Assembly (NCBI GenBank): GCA_947588915.1
Contig: CANPZA010000075.1
Span: 1-7,252, forward strand
DNA length: 7,252 bases
DNA from: an uncultured Clostridia bacterium
Lineage (GTDB): Bacteria; Bacillota_A; Clostridia; TANB77; CAG-508
Reading direction: 5' to 3'
Shown piece after piece: positions 1 through 5,937 of the stretch. Within the stretch, counting starts at the first letter, position 1; every line of letters begins with the position of its first letter. Below the pieces are notes generated by a model, which made no database searches, had not been told where the DNA came from, and saw only the letters and a list, made by a program, of their open reading frames with translations. A program made the position numbers and the translations under genes.

Positions 1-186
1 ACATGTTATGTGTTAAACGAAATAGCATTTTTTACAGATTATTTAGCAAATTGGAAAGGATTAAAAAAGATATTTGCTGTAGTGAGAGAAGTAGAAAAAG
101 AAAACAAAATAACGAAAGAAATAAGTTGTTATTTGAGTAGTAAAAACACAACAAAGGAAGATATCACTCCAAATTATCATGAATGA
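1..186 (+). pseudogene. ISAs1-family transposase, C-terminal-region remnant (5' end outside window)
   Basis: Frame 1 is open from the window edge to a TGA at 184-186 and gives about 61 residues. The stretch NWKGLKKIFAVVREVEKENK followed by ITKEISCYLSS resembles the W-x-GL-K-x-I...V...E...T-x-E-x-x-YYISS block of ISAs1 (H-repeat-associated) DDE transposases, which lies before their last catalytic region. The conserved block that normally follows (R-x-HW-x-IEN-x-LHW) is missing. After roughly residue 55 the sequence becomes unrelated and stops within a few codons, at the point where the REP-type transposase remnant begins. It is therefore a decayed fragment with no likely activity. Family assignment is from motif memory; no catalytic residue is visible in the part present. 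Confidence 0.6.
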
Positions 187-631
187 AAGCCATTTACACA
201 ATACTATAGCTTACATTCACAGAAATCCTGTGAAAGCAAAAATTGTTGATAAAATGGATGATTATATTTATTCATCTTATAATTTTATGAAAAGTGGAAA
301 CTTAGATGACAAACATACCAAACTATTATTTTGGGATAGAAATTATTTAGATGATTTTAAACAAATCCATACTTATTATAATGAAAATGATATATTAGAA
401 ATAAAAGAAGAAAAAATATCTATCCAATTATTAAAAAACTTTGTAGACCTATTTTTCAAGCAAAATAATACAACTATCGACCAATTGAAAAAGGATAAAT
501 ATTTATTAACTTCGCTTGTCTCTGCAGCTAAGAACAAATATACAGTAACAAATAAACAATTAACTGAACTTTTAAAAATCGGTAAAAATAGAATTACAAA
601 TTTAAAAAGGGATTTTAAGAGCGTTCCTTAA
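179..631 (+). pseudogene. REP-associated (Y1/IS200-like) transposase, C-terminal remnant
   Basis: The 150-residue reading frame starts at ATG 179 and carries YIHRNPVKAKIVDKMDDYIY plus SSY, a clear match to the Y-I-H-x-NP-x-K/R-A...V...DY-x-x-SSY block of REP-associated tyrosine transposases. The Tyr at residue 12 corresponds to the catalytic tyrosine of that family. The whole upstream half, including the His-hydrophobe-His metal site, is absent, so strand transfer cannot be expected. Residues 80-147 form a Lys-rich region resembling the C-terminal helix-turn-helix seen in Firmicute members. There is no ribosome site before ATG 179, and the frame upstream closes at a stop at 134-136, so this is a truncated gene and the ATG is coincidental. 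Its last 17 bases overlap the end of the convergent flippase gene. Confidence 0.75.
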
Positions 632-1686
632 TCCCTAAAAATATTGTTCCTACAATTATTGGTAAATAAAAAGTATATAATCTCCAGAATAAGATTGACA
701 TGTTTATTGTTCCATATTTAAATATTGACTGGAATAACAAGTAAAATCCTCCCTCTGCTCCTAAACCAGAACCTGGTGTAGGGATAAATGTCATTATTAA
801 TAATAAAAATGCTTGTGTTGGTATTATCTGCCAAAATGTCACTCCTGTATTTCCAAATGCTCTATATACCATGTATGTTATTGAATAATATGCAAAGCTT
901 TGTATAACTGCTATTATAAACATTTTTAATACCATCTTTTTTTCTGATTTCATAAAAAGAAATTGTTCTCTAAAATTGTCTATACTTTTGTCTAGTTTTT
1001 CGATTGTATTTTCTGGATGTTTAAAAATATGTATTTTTCCAAGTGATTTTATTACTGGCGTTGTGAAAAATGTAATCATTTTCTTTTTTATTCCTGCTAA
1101 AATTACAACTATAATTGCTAATATATTTACTGCAAAACCAAGTATCGCTATCCATAAATAATTCTGCATTAAATTTGCGAAAAATGAAAATTCAAATATT
1201 ACTACGACTAATGTTGATATTACTAATGCTGTTTGTGTAATAATAAATTTAATTGCCATAGCAGATAAAGAATCACTTACTCTTTTACCTGTTTTATTTA
1301 ATTCATAACTTTGCATTGGTTGTCCACCAGTAGAAAATGGCGTAATATTGTTAAAAAGTTGACCTATCATAGACACTCTAAATGAATTCGTAAATTTTTG
1401 ATTTGGATACATTTTTTTAATTGGTATATGTAAATTAAGAGCTTCACAAATCCAATGTACCATTAAGCATACAAGTCCCATAATAACCCATTTATAATCT
1501 ACTTGTTGTAATAAATTAATTATATTGTCTATACCATCTACATTTATCATATAAATGAATAATCCGCACAAAAATAACAACAATTAATATAAAGTTAAAA
1601 CCTATTACTTTTTTGTTAGCTGGTTTTACATTTTCTTGTATTTTTTCTGTATCTTCTATTTGATCCTTTTCAAATTCCTCTTGCAT
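615..1686 (-). CDS. Flippase-like integral membrane protein (MprF N-terminal/UPF0104 type), frameshifted near the N-terminus
   Basis: This family comprises the lysylphosphatidylglycerol synthase transmembrane (flippase) region without the aminoacyl-transfer domain; its substrate is generally unknown and it acts in the cytoplasmic membrane. The main frame (615-1583, 322 residues) shows seven or eight hydrophobic segments, the motif PFSTGGQPMQSYELNKTG near residues 82-99 and PTPGSGLGAEGGFYLLF near 268-284, both typical. The real start is ATG 1686, preceded at 8 nt by AAAGGA. From there the frame encodes a charged leader and the first half of the first membrane helix, but it is one base out of register. 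Removing one base from the five-A run at 1570-1574 (plus strand) joins the two parts into 356 residues, the family's usual size. TTG 1583 has no ribosome site and is not a convincing start. Confidence 0.85.
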
Positions 1687-1741
1687 TTAAAATGTCCTTT
1701 CTTTAATTATTATTTTTATCATTATATACTTTATATATCAT

Positions 1742-1750
1742 ATTATACCA
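1742..1750 (-). promoter_or_regulatory. Extended -10 promoter for the flippase-like gene
   Basis: Read on the minus strand, this is TGGTATAAT, a consensus -10 with the TGn extension, 56 bases before ATG 1686. The -35 position 17 bases upstream (ATAAAT) is weak, which fits extended -10 promoters. The same nine bases occur before the ibrA-like gene (6806-6814). Confidence 0.5.
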
Positions 1751-1781
1751 TAAAATCAATAGCTATTTATTAATTTTATAA

Positions 1782-1807
1782 AATCCTCATTGTTTAAAAT
1801 GAGGATT
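1782..1807 (-). terminator. Candidate intrinsic terminator after the XRE regulator
   Basis: A perfect 9-bp stem (AATCCTCAT 1782-1790 with ATGAGGATT 1799-1807) and an 8-base loop begin 3 bases after the stop of the XRE gene. The following minus-strand bases (TTATAAAATTA) form only a poor U-tract, so termination may be leaky. Confidence 0.5.
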
Positions 1808-1810
1808 AGC

Positions 1811-2137
1811 TTATTTTTTATTAAAATAAATTATTAAATGTTCTATTGTTCTTTTATCTTCTTTTGATAATTTGTCATATCCTGCTAAGGAGTATTCCAA
1901 ACTTTTATTTTCTTTTGCTTGCAAATATTCACTAAATATTTGATCTAGTGTTATTTTGAATAAATTACAAATACGTATTAAAACTTCATAAGATGGCTTT
2001 GCTCTATCTTGTTCAATATCACTTATATATCTTGCTGATACTTCTATTTCTTCTGCTAATTTTTCTTGAGTATATCCATTACTTTTTCTTATTTTTTGCA
2101 GATTTTTTCCAATTTTTATTGTGCTTATTTTTCTCAT
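1811..2137 (-). CDS. XRE-family helix-turn-helix transcriptional regulator
   Basis: A 108-residue Cro/CI-type DNA-binding protein. The N-terminal five-helix HTH (about residues 8-63) is textbook: LQKIRKSNGYTQEKLAEEIE, then VSARYISDIEQDRAKPSYEV and LIRICNLFKITLDQIF. The remaining 40 residues are polar and helical, probably for dimerisation; no enzyme or metal site is visible. Two tandem ATGs (2140, 2137) are possible. AGGTGG lies 3 bases before the first and 6 before the second, so 2137 is preferred. The gene lies 92 bases downstream of a 47-codon gene in the same direction and probably shares its promoter at 2419-2447. A repressor of its own unit, as in SinR/SlrR-like pairs, is plausible, but the target is unknown. 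Confidence 0.85.
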   Translation of the reverse strand: MRKISTIKIGKNLQKIRKSNGYTQEKLAEEIEVSARYISDIEQDRAKPSYEVLIRICNLFKITLDQIFSEYLQAKENKSLEYSLAGYDKLSKEDKRTIEHLIIYFNKK

Positions 2138-2203
2138 CATATACCACCTATTCTTTGTTTTTTGTTTATATTATCAAATTTTGCTCTTTGTATAAATGAA
2201 CTA

Positions 2204-2217
2204 TATTCGTTATTCGT
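2204..2217. repeat. Tandem heptamer TATTCGT x2 between the two small genes
   Basis: Two abutting perfect copies of TATTCGT (2204-2210, 2211-2217) lie between the 47-codon gene and the XRE gene. They could be a binding site for the adjacent regulator, or chance in AT-rich DNA. No function can be read from the sequence. Confidence 0.35.
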
Positions 2218-2229
2218 GGTATATTATTT

Positions 2230-2373
2230 CTATATTTCCTTCAAATATTTCTCTAACATTTTATCTAATTTTTTTCTTTCTAAATCAATTTTTTGTTTAT
2301 TTTCATTTATATCTATCATTTGTTCTATTTGTGCTAATTTCTCTTTTATTTCTAATCTTAAATTTTTTTGCAT
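2230..2373 (-). CDS. 47-residue helical protein, possibly Spo0E-like
   Basis: This short gene starts at ATG 2373 behind a strong ribosome site (AGAGGTG, 5 bases before the ATG) and ends at TAG 2230. The protein is almost wholly helical and charged, with a heptad-like Leu/Ile pattern in two halves separated near residues 22-27 (INENKQ). The C-terminal half, LERKKLDKMLEKYLK, resembles the second helix of Spo0E-type phosphatases of Spo0A (pattern L-S-Q-x-LD-x-LI-x-x-Y). However, the diagnostic SQ-x-LD motif is RKKLD here, so the assignment is tentative; a generic coiled-coil peptide is the alternative. Being first in the unit with the XRE regulator, and having the best ribosome site, argue that it is really translated. 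Confidence 0.6.
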   Translation of the reverse strand: MQKNLRLEIKEKLAQIEQMIDINENKQKIDLERKKLDKMLEKYLKEI

Positions 2374-2418
2374 CTAATCACCTCTTCTTTAGTTTGATAA
2401 TTTTATTATTTTTTATTC

Positions 2419-2447
2419 TTTATACATTATTTTGTTTTATATGTCAA
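2419..2447 (-). promoter_or_regulatory. Sigma-A promoter for the 47-codon gene and XRE regulator
   Basis: On the minus strand, TTGACA (2447-2442), a 17-base spacer and TATAAA (2424-2419) form a near-consensus promoter about 46 bases before ATG 2373. It mirrors the aspS promoter: both -35 boxes sit inside the same sequence, ATAAAACTTGACA, in opposite orientation. Confidence 0.75.
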
Positions 2448-2488
2448 GTTTTATTTAAAAGTAAAATATATTTGTTTTAGCATAAAAC

Positions 2489-2517
2489 TTGACAAATCTG
2501 CAAATACTGTGTAAAAT
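2489..2517 (+). promoter_or_regulatory. aspS: Sigma-A promoter for the aspS T-box leader
   Basis: TTGACA (2489-2494), a 17-base spacer and TAAAAT (2512-2517) make a near-consensus promoter. Transcription should start near 2524, about 40 bases before T-box stem I. The next base features on + are the leader elements, with no other gene between. Confidence 0.8.
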
Positions 2518-2562
2518 ATTAATTATTAAATATATTTACGTTTGTACAATGAAAGCATTTAG

Positions 2563-2740
2563 AAGTTACTTAAAAGAGAAAAAGGGTCATTGGCTGTAAA
2601 CCCTTTAAGGTCAACCTAAAATATGTGAAACACATTGGAGTAATTTAAATAAAGTGGAAAGTCATTTGATTTTCAAGCTGGGTGGTACCGCGGAAAAGTT
2701 TATTTCGTCCCTGCATAAAAATGCATAGGACATTTTTTTT
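2563..2740 (+). promoter_or_regulatory. T-box riboswitch leader of aspS (Asn/Glu-type specifier proposed)
   Basis: The invariant T-box sequence GGGTGGTACCGCGG is at 2680-2693. Stem I is closed by AAGTTACT 2563-2570 with AGTAATTT 2639-2646 (one G-U). The distal arm pairs AAAGGG 2581-2586 with CCCTTT 2601-2606, and its loop contains GCTGTAAA, matching the conserved distal-loop G-N-UG...AA pattern. Stem III is GAAAGTC 2657-2663 with GATTTTC 2668-2674. The antiterminator can form by GC-T-GGG 2677-2682 pairing with CCC-T-GC 2709-2714, which competes with the terminator. Stem I contains no GAC or GAT. By position and by the following A, the best specifier is AAC 2629-2631, overlapped by GAA 2627-2629. 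Uncharged tRNA binding would allow readthrough into aspS. Family certain; specifier assignment inferred. Confidence 0.92.
2707..2740 (+). terminator. Regulated intrinsic terminator of the T-box leader
   Basis: GTCC 2707-2710 pairs with GGAC 2728-2731 and TGCAT 2712-2716 with ATGCA 2721-2725 around an AAAA loop, followed by eight T (2733-2740). Its 5' arm includes the CCC needed for the antiterminator, so the two folds exclude each other. An unusual second hairpin, ATAGGAC 2725-2731 with GTCCTAT 2741-2747, encloses the T run. Confidence 0.9.
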
Positions 2741-2763
2741 GTCCTATATGAGGAGGTATAAAA

Positions 2764-4512
2764 ATGAAAGAATACAAAACTTGTTCTTGTAATGACATCA
2801 GTTTAGATGATGTTGGAAAAAAAGTTAGAATTGCTGGTTTTGTTCAGACAATTCGTGATTTAGGAGGGTTAGTTTTTTTAGATATTAGAGATATGTATGG
2901 AATAACTCAAGTTGTTACTTCTAGTAATGAAAATGATGTTGATTTTGCATCACATATTCCTATAGAATCTTCAGTTAGTGTATATGGTATAGTTAAGAAA
3001 AGAGATGAAGAAACCATTAATCCTAAACTAAAAACTGGATTGGTAGAAATTCGAATCGAGGAAATAAATGTTTTAAATAAAAGAACTAAAAACTTACCTT
3101 TTGAAATAAATTCAAACCAAGATGTTAGAGAAGATTTAAGACTACAATATCGTTTTCTAGATTTGAGAAATGAAAGATTAAAAAATAATTTGATACTAAG
3201 AGCTAAAGTACTTCAATTTCTTCGAAATCAAATGATCGAGCAAGGTTTTTTAGAAGTTCAAACACCTATTTTAACTAGTTCATCCCCTGAAGGTGCAAGA
3301 GATTATTTAGTCCCTAGTAGATTACATCCAGGAAAATTTTATGCATTGCCACAAGCACCTCAACAATTTAAGCAATTACTTATGGTTTCTGGAATAGATA
3401 AATATTTTCAAATTGCACCATGCTTTCGTGATGAAGATGCAAGATCAGATAGAGCACCTGGTGAATTTTATCAATTAGATATGGAAATGGCATATAGTAC
3501 TCAAGAGGATATTTTCTCAGTTATCGAACCTGTTATGTATAATACTTTTAAAGAATTTTCAGATAAAAAAATTTTAAAATATCCTTTCCCAAGAATTTCG
3601 TATGAAGATGCTATGATAAAATATGGAACAGATAAACCAGATTTAAGGAATCCTCTTTATATTATTGACCTATCAGAATTCTTTTCTAAGTGTACTTTTA
3701 AACCTTTTATTAATAAATGTGTTAGAGCAATTAAAGTAAAAGGTCATTTATCTAAAGGTTTCCATGAAAAAATGTTACAATATGCAATTGATATTGGAAT
3801 GTCAGGTCTTGGATATTTAGAAGTACAAGAAGATTTAAGTTATAAAGGTCCTATTGATAAATTTATTCCGGATGATTTAAAAAAGGAATTACTACAATTA
3901 GCAGATTTAAATAAAGATGATACTATTTTCTTTATAGCAGATAATAAGAAAAGGGCAACAGAACTTGCAGGTCAAATACGAACAGAATTAGGAAATAGAT
4001 TGAATTTAATAGATAAAAATATATTTACATTTTGTTGGATTGTAGATTTTCCAATGTTCGAAGAAGATGAACATGGAAATCTAGCATTTAGCCATAATCC
4101 ATTTTCTATGCCTCAAGGAGGTTTAGATGCTTTAAATAATAAAAACCCTTTAGAGATTTTAGCTTATCAATATGACTTGGTAGTAAATGGTATTGAACTT
4201 TCTTCTGGTGCAGTTAGAAACCATGATATTGAAATAATGTTAAAAGCCTTTACTATGGCTGGTTATACAGAAGAAGAAGTAAAATCTAAATTTGGTGCTT
4301 TATATACAGCTTTCCAATTTGGTGCTCCTCCACATAGTGGTATTGCACCTGGTATAGATAGAATGTTAATGCTTCTTACTGATTCAAATAATATAAGAGA
4401 AGTAATAGCATTTCCTTTAAATAGTAAAGCAGAAGATTTAATGATGGGAGCTCCAAGTAAAGTCAAACGTGAACAATTAAGAGATATTCATATTGGGTTA
4501 GATATAAAATAA
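2764..4512 (+). CDS. aspS: Aspartyl-tRNA synthetase, bacterial type, probably non-discriminating (Asp/Asn)
   Basis: A class IIb synthetase of 582 residues, full length. It activates Asp with ATP and charges tRNA-Asp, and in the non-discriminating form tRNA-Asn too. Order: N-terminal OB-fold anticodon domain (about 1-110; VQTIRDLGGLVFLDIRD at 27-43), motif 1 (GFLEVQTPIL 161-170), QAPQQFKQ 197-204, motif 2 (FRDEDARSDRAPGEFYQLDM from 221), the bacterial GAD insert (about 290-420), and motif 3 (GIDRMLMLL 530-538). The APGEFYQLDMEM version of motif 2 and the FPLNSKAEDLMMGAPS tail (550-565) match the alphaproteobacterial-style enzymes generally annotated Asp/Asn. However, Leu33 sits where some non-discriminating enzymes have His. 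AGGAGG at 2751-2756, 7 bases before ATG 2764, fixes the start. It is controlled by the T-box leader and is apparently monocistronic, because a strong terminator covers its stop codon. Confidence 0.98.
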   Translation: MKEYKTCSCNDISLDDVGKKVRIAGFVQTIRDLGGLVFLDIRDMYGITQVVTSSNENDVDFASHIPIESSVSVYGIVKKRDEETINPKLKTGLVEIRIEEINVLNKRTKNLPFEINSNQDVREDLRLQYRFLDLRNERLKNNLILRAKVLQFLRNQMIEQGFLEVQTPILTSSSPEGARDYLVPSRLHPGKFYALPQAPQQFKQLLMVSGIDKYFQIAPCFRDEDARSDRAPGEFYQLDMEMAYSTQEDIFSVIEPVMYNTFKEFSDKKILKYPFPRISYEDAMIKYGTDKPDLRNPLYIIDLSEFFSKCTFKPFINKCVRAIKVKGHLSKGFHEKMLQYAIDIGMSGLGYLEVQEDLSYKGPIDKFIPDDLKKELLQLADLNKDDTIFFIADNKKRATELAGQIRTELGNRLNLIDKNIFTFCWIVDFPMFEEDEHGNLAFSHNPFSMPQGGLDALNNKNPLEILAYQYDLVVNGIELSSGAVRNHDIEIMLKAFTMAGYTEEEVKSKFGALYTAFQFGAPPHSGIAPGIDRMLMLLTDSNNIREVIAFPLNSKAEDLMMGAPSKVKREQLRDIHIGLDIK

Positions 4513-4550
4513 ACTAAAAAGAGAAAAGTTAATTTTTCTCTTTTTAGTTT
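4511..4550. terminator. Bidirectional intrinsic terminator between aspS and the ibrB-like gene
   Basis: A perfect 17-bp stem pairs 4511-4527 with 4534-4550 across a 6-base loop (GTTAAT). It contains the last two bases of the aspS stop codon and ends 2 bases before the stop of the convergent ibrB-like gene. The 3' arm is T-rich in both directions, so it should end both transcripts. Confidence 0.85.
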
Positions 4551-4552
4551 AT

Positions 4553-5077
4553 TTATTTCCTTTTCTTTCTATTATCTTCAAATTCTTCCCATGATTTACT
4601 GAATTGATGATTTGCAAACATTTCTTTTAATCCTGTAATTTGTTTTAATCTAATAATTTCATCTAATTCCATTCCTAAATGTTTTGCAATTTCTTTTTCT
4701 GTCCATCCATGTTCAGTTAATGTTAAAACAATATGTGACATATCAGCTATTTGATGAGTTCCTCTTGCTCTGTTGTGTCTAATTGTACTAGCCATACGAT
4801 TTTCTAAATCTTTATTAATTGTTACTACTGGAATTTGGTCTAAATGGAAATATTCCTTTGCACATCTATAACGGTGAAAACCATCAACTACTATGTACAT
4901 ATCTCTATCTTTATCATAATAAGTTACAATTGGTTGTGTATATCCATCTTCTTCAATTGAATGTCTTAATAATCTCATTTCTGGTGGAGCTACTTTATTT
5001 GGGTTGTAATCATTTGCTTCCACTTTATTTATATCTACCATCTTTACATTTAAGACAGGAAATTCTATTTTACTCAT
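4553..5077 (-). CDS. IbrB-like ParB/sulfiredoxin-fold protein
   Basis: A 174-residue ParB-N-fold protein, last in a three-gene unit. The N-terminal domain shows ANDYNPNKVAPPEM (21-34), DGYTQPIV (44-51), the ParB/Srx signature VVDGFHR (63-69) and STIRHNRARGTH (97-108). A helix-turn-helix follows (about 124-148: WTEKEIAKHLGMELDEII), then a basic tail ending KKRK. The combination with YNPN-x-VAPPEM and NRARG-TH resembles IbrB of E. coli, which acts with the PAPS-reductase-like IbrA. Chromosome-partition ParB is unlikely: it is too short and has no parA neighbour. Whether it binds DNA or acts as a nucleotide-dependent enzyme cannot be told; ParB-fold proteins include CTPases and nucleases. AAAGGA, 7 bases before ATG 5077, supports the start. 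It lies 14 bases after the GNAT-like gene. Confidence 0.85.
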   Translation of the reverse strand: MSKIEFPVLNVKMVDINKVEANDYNPNKVAPPEMRLLRHSIEEDGYTQPIVTYYDKDRDMYIVVDGFHRYRCAKEYFHLDQIPVVTINKDLENRMASTIRHNRARGTHQIADMSHIVLTLTEHGWTEKEIAKHLGMELDEIIRLKQITGLKEMFANHQFSKSWEEFEDNRKKRK

Positions 5078-5091
5078 TTTTTTATCCTTTC

Positions 5092-5475
5092 TTAAGCTAT
5101 AGCTACTTCTTCTTTTTCTATATAAATTATTACAAAATTTTTATATCCTTCTTGTTTGTTAACTGTAAATCCGCATTTTTCATAAGTTTCGATATAATTA
5201 TTTGGTACAGTACTATATGTTATTTTATTTTTTTTGATAACTTCTTTTAATATTTCTTCTAAATATTTTTCTTTTGTTGTATAAATATTTTTTATTACAT
5301 TTTTATTTATTGATACAAATGCCATTACTTTGTTATTTTCAATATAAATATACCATTCTTTATTGTCATCATCATATATTCTATCGTTTGTTTGTTTTTC
5401 TATTAATCTAGATCCAAAGAACCTTCCCATATACTCATAAAATTTTTTGTTTTTATTTGTCATTTTTACAACCAT
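5092..5475 (-). CDS. Small GNAT-like (acetyltransferase-fold) protein
   Basis: A 127-residue protein between the ibrA- and ibrB-like genes. WYIYIENNKVMAFVSI (41-56) looks like the beta2-beta3 hairpin of GNAT proteins. ITYSTVPNNYIETYEKCGF (85-103) looks like the late beta5-alpha4 region with the usual YEK-x-GF ending, followed by a final strand. The acetyl-CoA pyrophosphate loop (Q/R-x-x-G-x-G/A) is not evident; the corresponding segment, near 60-72, reads VIKNIYTTKEKYL. It is therefore either a divergent GNAT or a binding-only relative, and its substrate is unknown. ATG 5475 is chosen because of a purine-rich GGGGGA about 8 bases upstream. It starts 15 bases after the ibrA-like reading frame ends, so it is co-transcribed and probably works with its neighbours. 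Confidence 0.7.
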   Translation of the reverse strand: MVVKMTNKNKKFYEYMGRFFGSRLIEKQTNDRIYDDDNKEWYIYIENNKVMAFVSINKNVIKNIYTTKEKYLEEILKEVIKKNKITYSTVPNNYIETYEKCGFTVNKQEGYKNFVIIYIEKEEVAIA

Positions 5476-5490
5476 TTTAAATTCCCCCTT

Positions 5491-5937
5491 TTACTTATAT
5501 TTTTCATTTATTATTTTTTGTAAAGTTTTATCATCAGTCCTTGTTTTTTCATTAAGTAGGTTGTCCCACTTATGTATTAATTGTTGTAATTGCTGATCAT
5601 CATTTTTAGTTTGTGCAAATGATAATCTTTTTAAATAGAAATCATTTTTCTCTATTGCTCTTGCAATTCTTCTCCAAGATATAACCTTTTTTTGGTTTTC
5701 TAATTTAGCATCTGCAAAATCTGGTATATCTTTTAAATCTACTCCATCTTTATTTTTATGCCATATCATAAATTTTTTTATTTTTCTATAATAATGGAGC
5801 ATTAAATCTTTATTATATATTCCTATACTTTCAAGTAAAAACACTGTATATTCTTGCCAACTCATAAATTCTGGTTTACATGATTTAATATTACCAAGTG
5901 CTGTTGTTTTACAATAAATGTTACCAAAATTGACTCC
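5491..5937 (-). pseudogene. C-terminal part (DUF3440 region) of the frameshifted IbrA-like gene
   Basis: The frame reads VNFGNIYCKTTALGNIKSCK, then KPEFMSWQEYTVFLLESIG, and on through HYYRKIKKFMIWHKNKDG, IPDFADAKLE and VISWRRIARAIEKNDFYLK to TAA 5491. This matches the C-terminal DUF3440 region of IbrA-type proteins, where the pattern GNI...KP...W...LL...HY...K...W...G...IPD-x-A...LE...SWRR...ND...KGL follows directly after the CQPYGDDQ block. ATG 5865 inside it has no ribosome site, so it is not an independent gene. It is one base out of register with the upstream part: deleting one G of the pair at 5938-5939 (plus strand) restores a single frame of 429 residues. If the shift is a sequencing error, this is simply the end of an intact gene. 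Confidence 0.85.

Noticed and set aside
976..1161. Hydrophobic plus-strand reading frame of 61 residues
   Set aside because: It is antisense to the flippase-like gene, has no ribosome site, and its hydrophobicity mirrors the membrane segments on the other strand.
1993..2480. Three overlapping Phe/Leu/Ser-rich plus-strand frames
   Set aside because: They are the complements of the XRE and 47-codon genes and AT-rich intergenic DNA, with no ribosome sites and low-complexity composition.
2623..2635. Hairpin ATGTG-AAA-CACAT as an independent regulatory stem
   Set aside because: It falls in the specifier region of T-box stem I, where pairing with a tRNA anticodon is the better explanation; it may still be an alternative fold.
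4263..4466. Minus-strand frame of 67 residues inside aspS
   Set aside because: It lies wholly antisense to the conserved motif 3 region of aspS and has no independent support.
4553..5077. Chromosomal or plasmid partition ParB
   Set aside because: Too short, no parA partner, no parS-like site seen, and the motifs fit the IbrB branch better.
4819..5250. Plus-strand frame of 143 residues
   Set aside because: It runs antisense across parts of two genes of the ibr-like unit and their junction; low-complexity hydrophobic product and no ribosome site.
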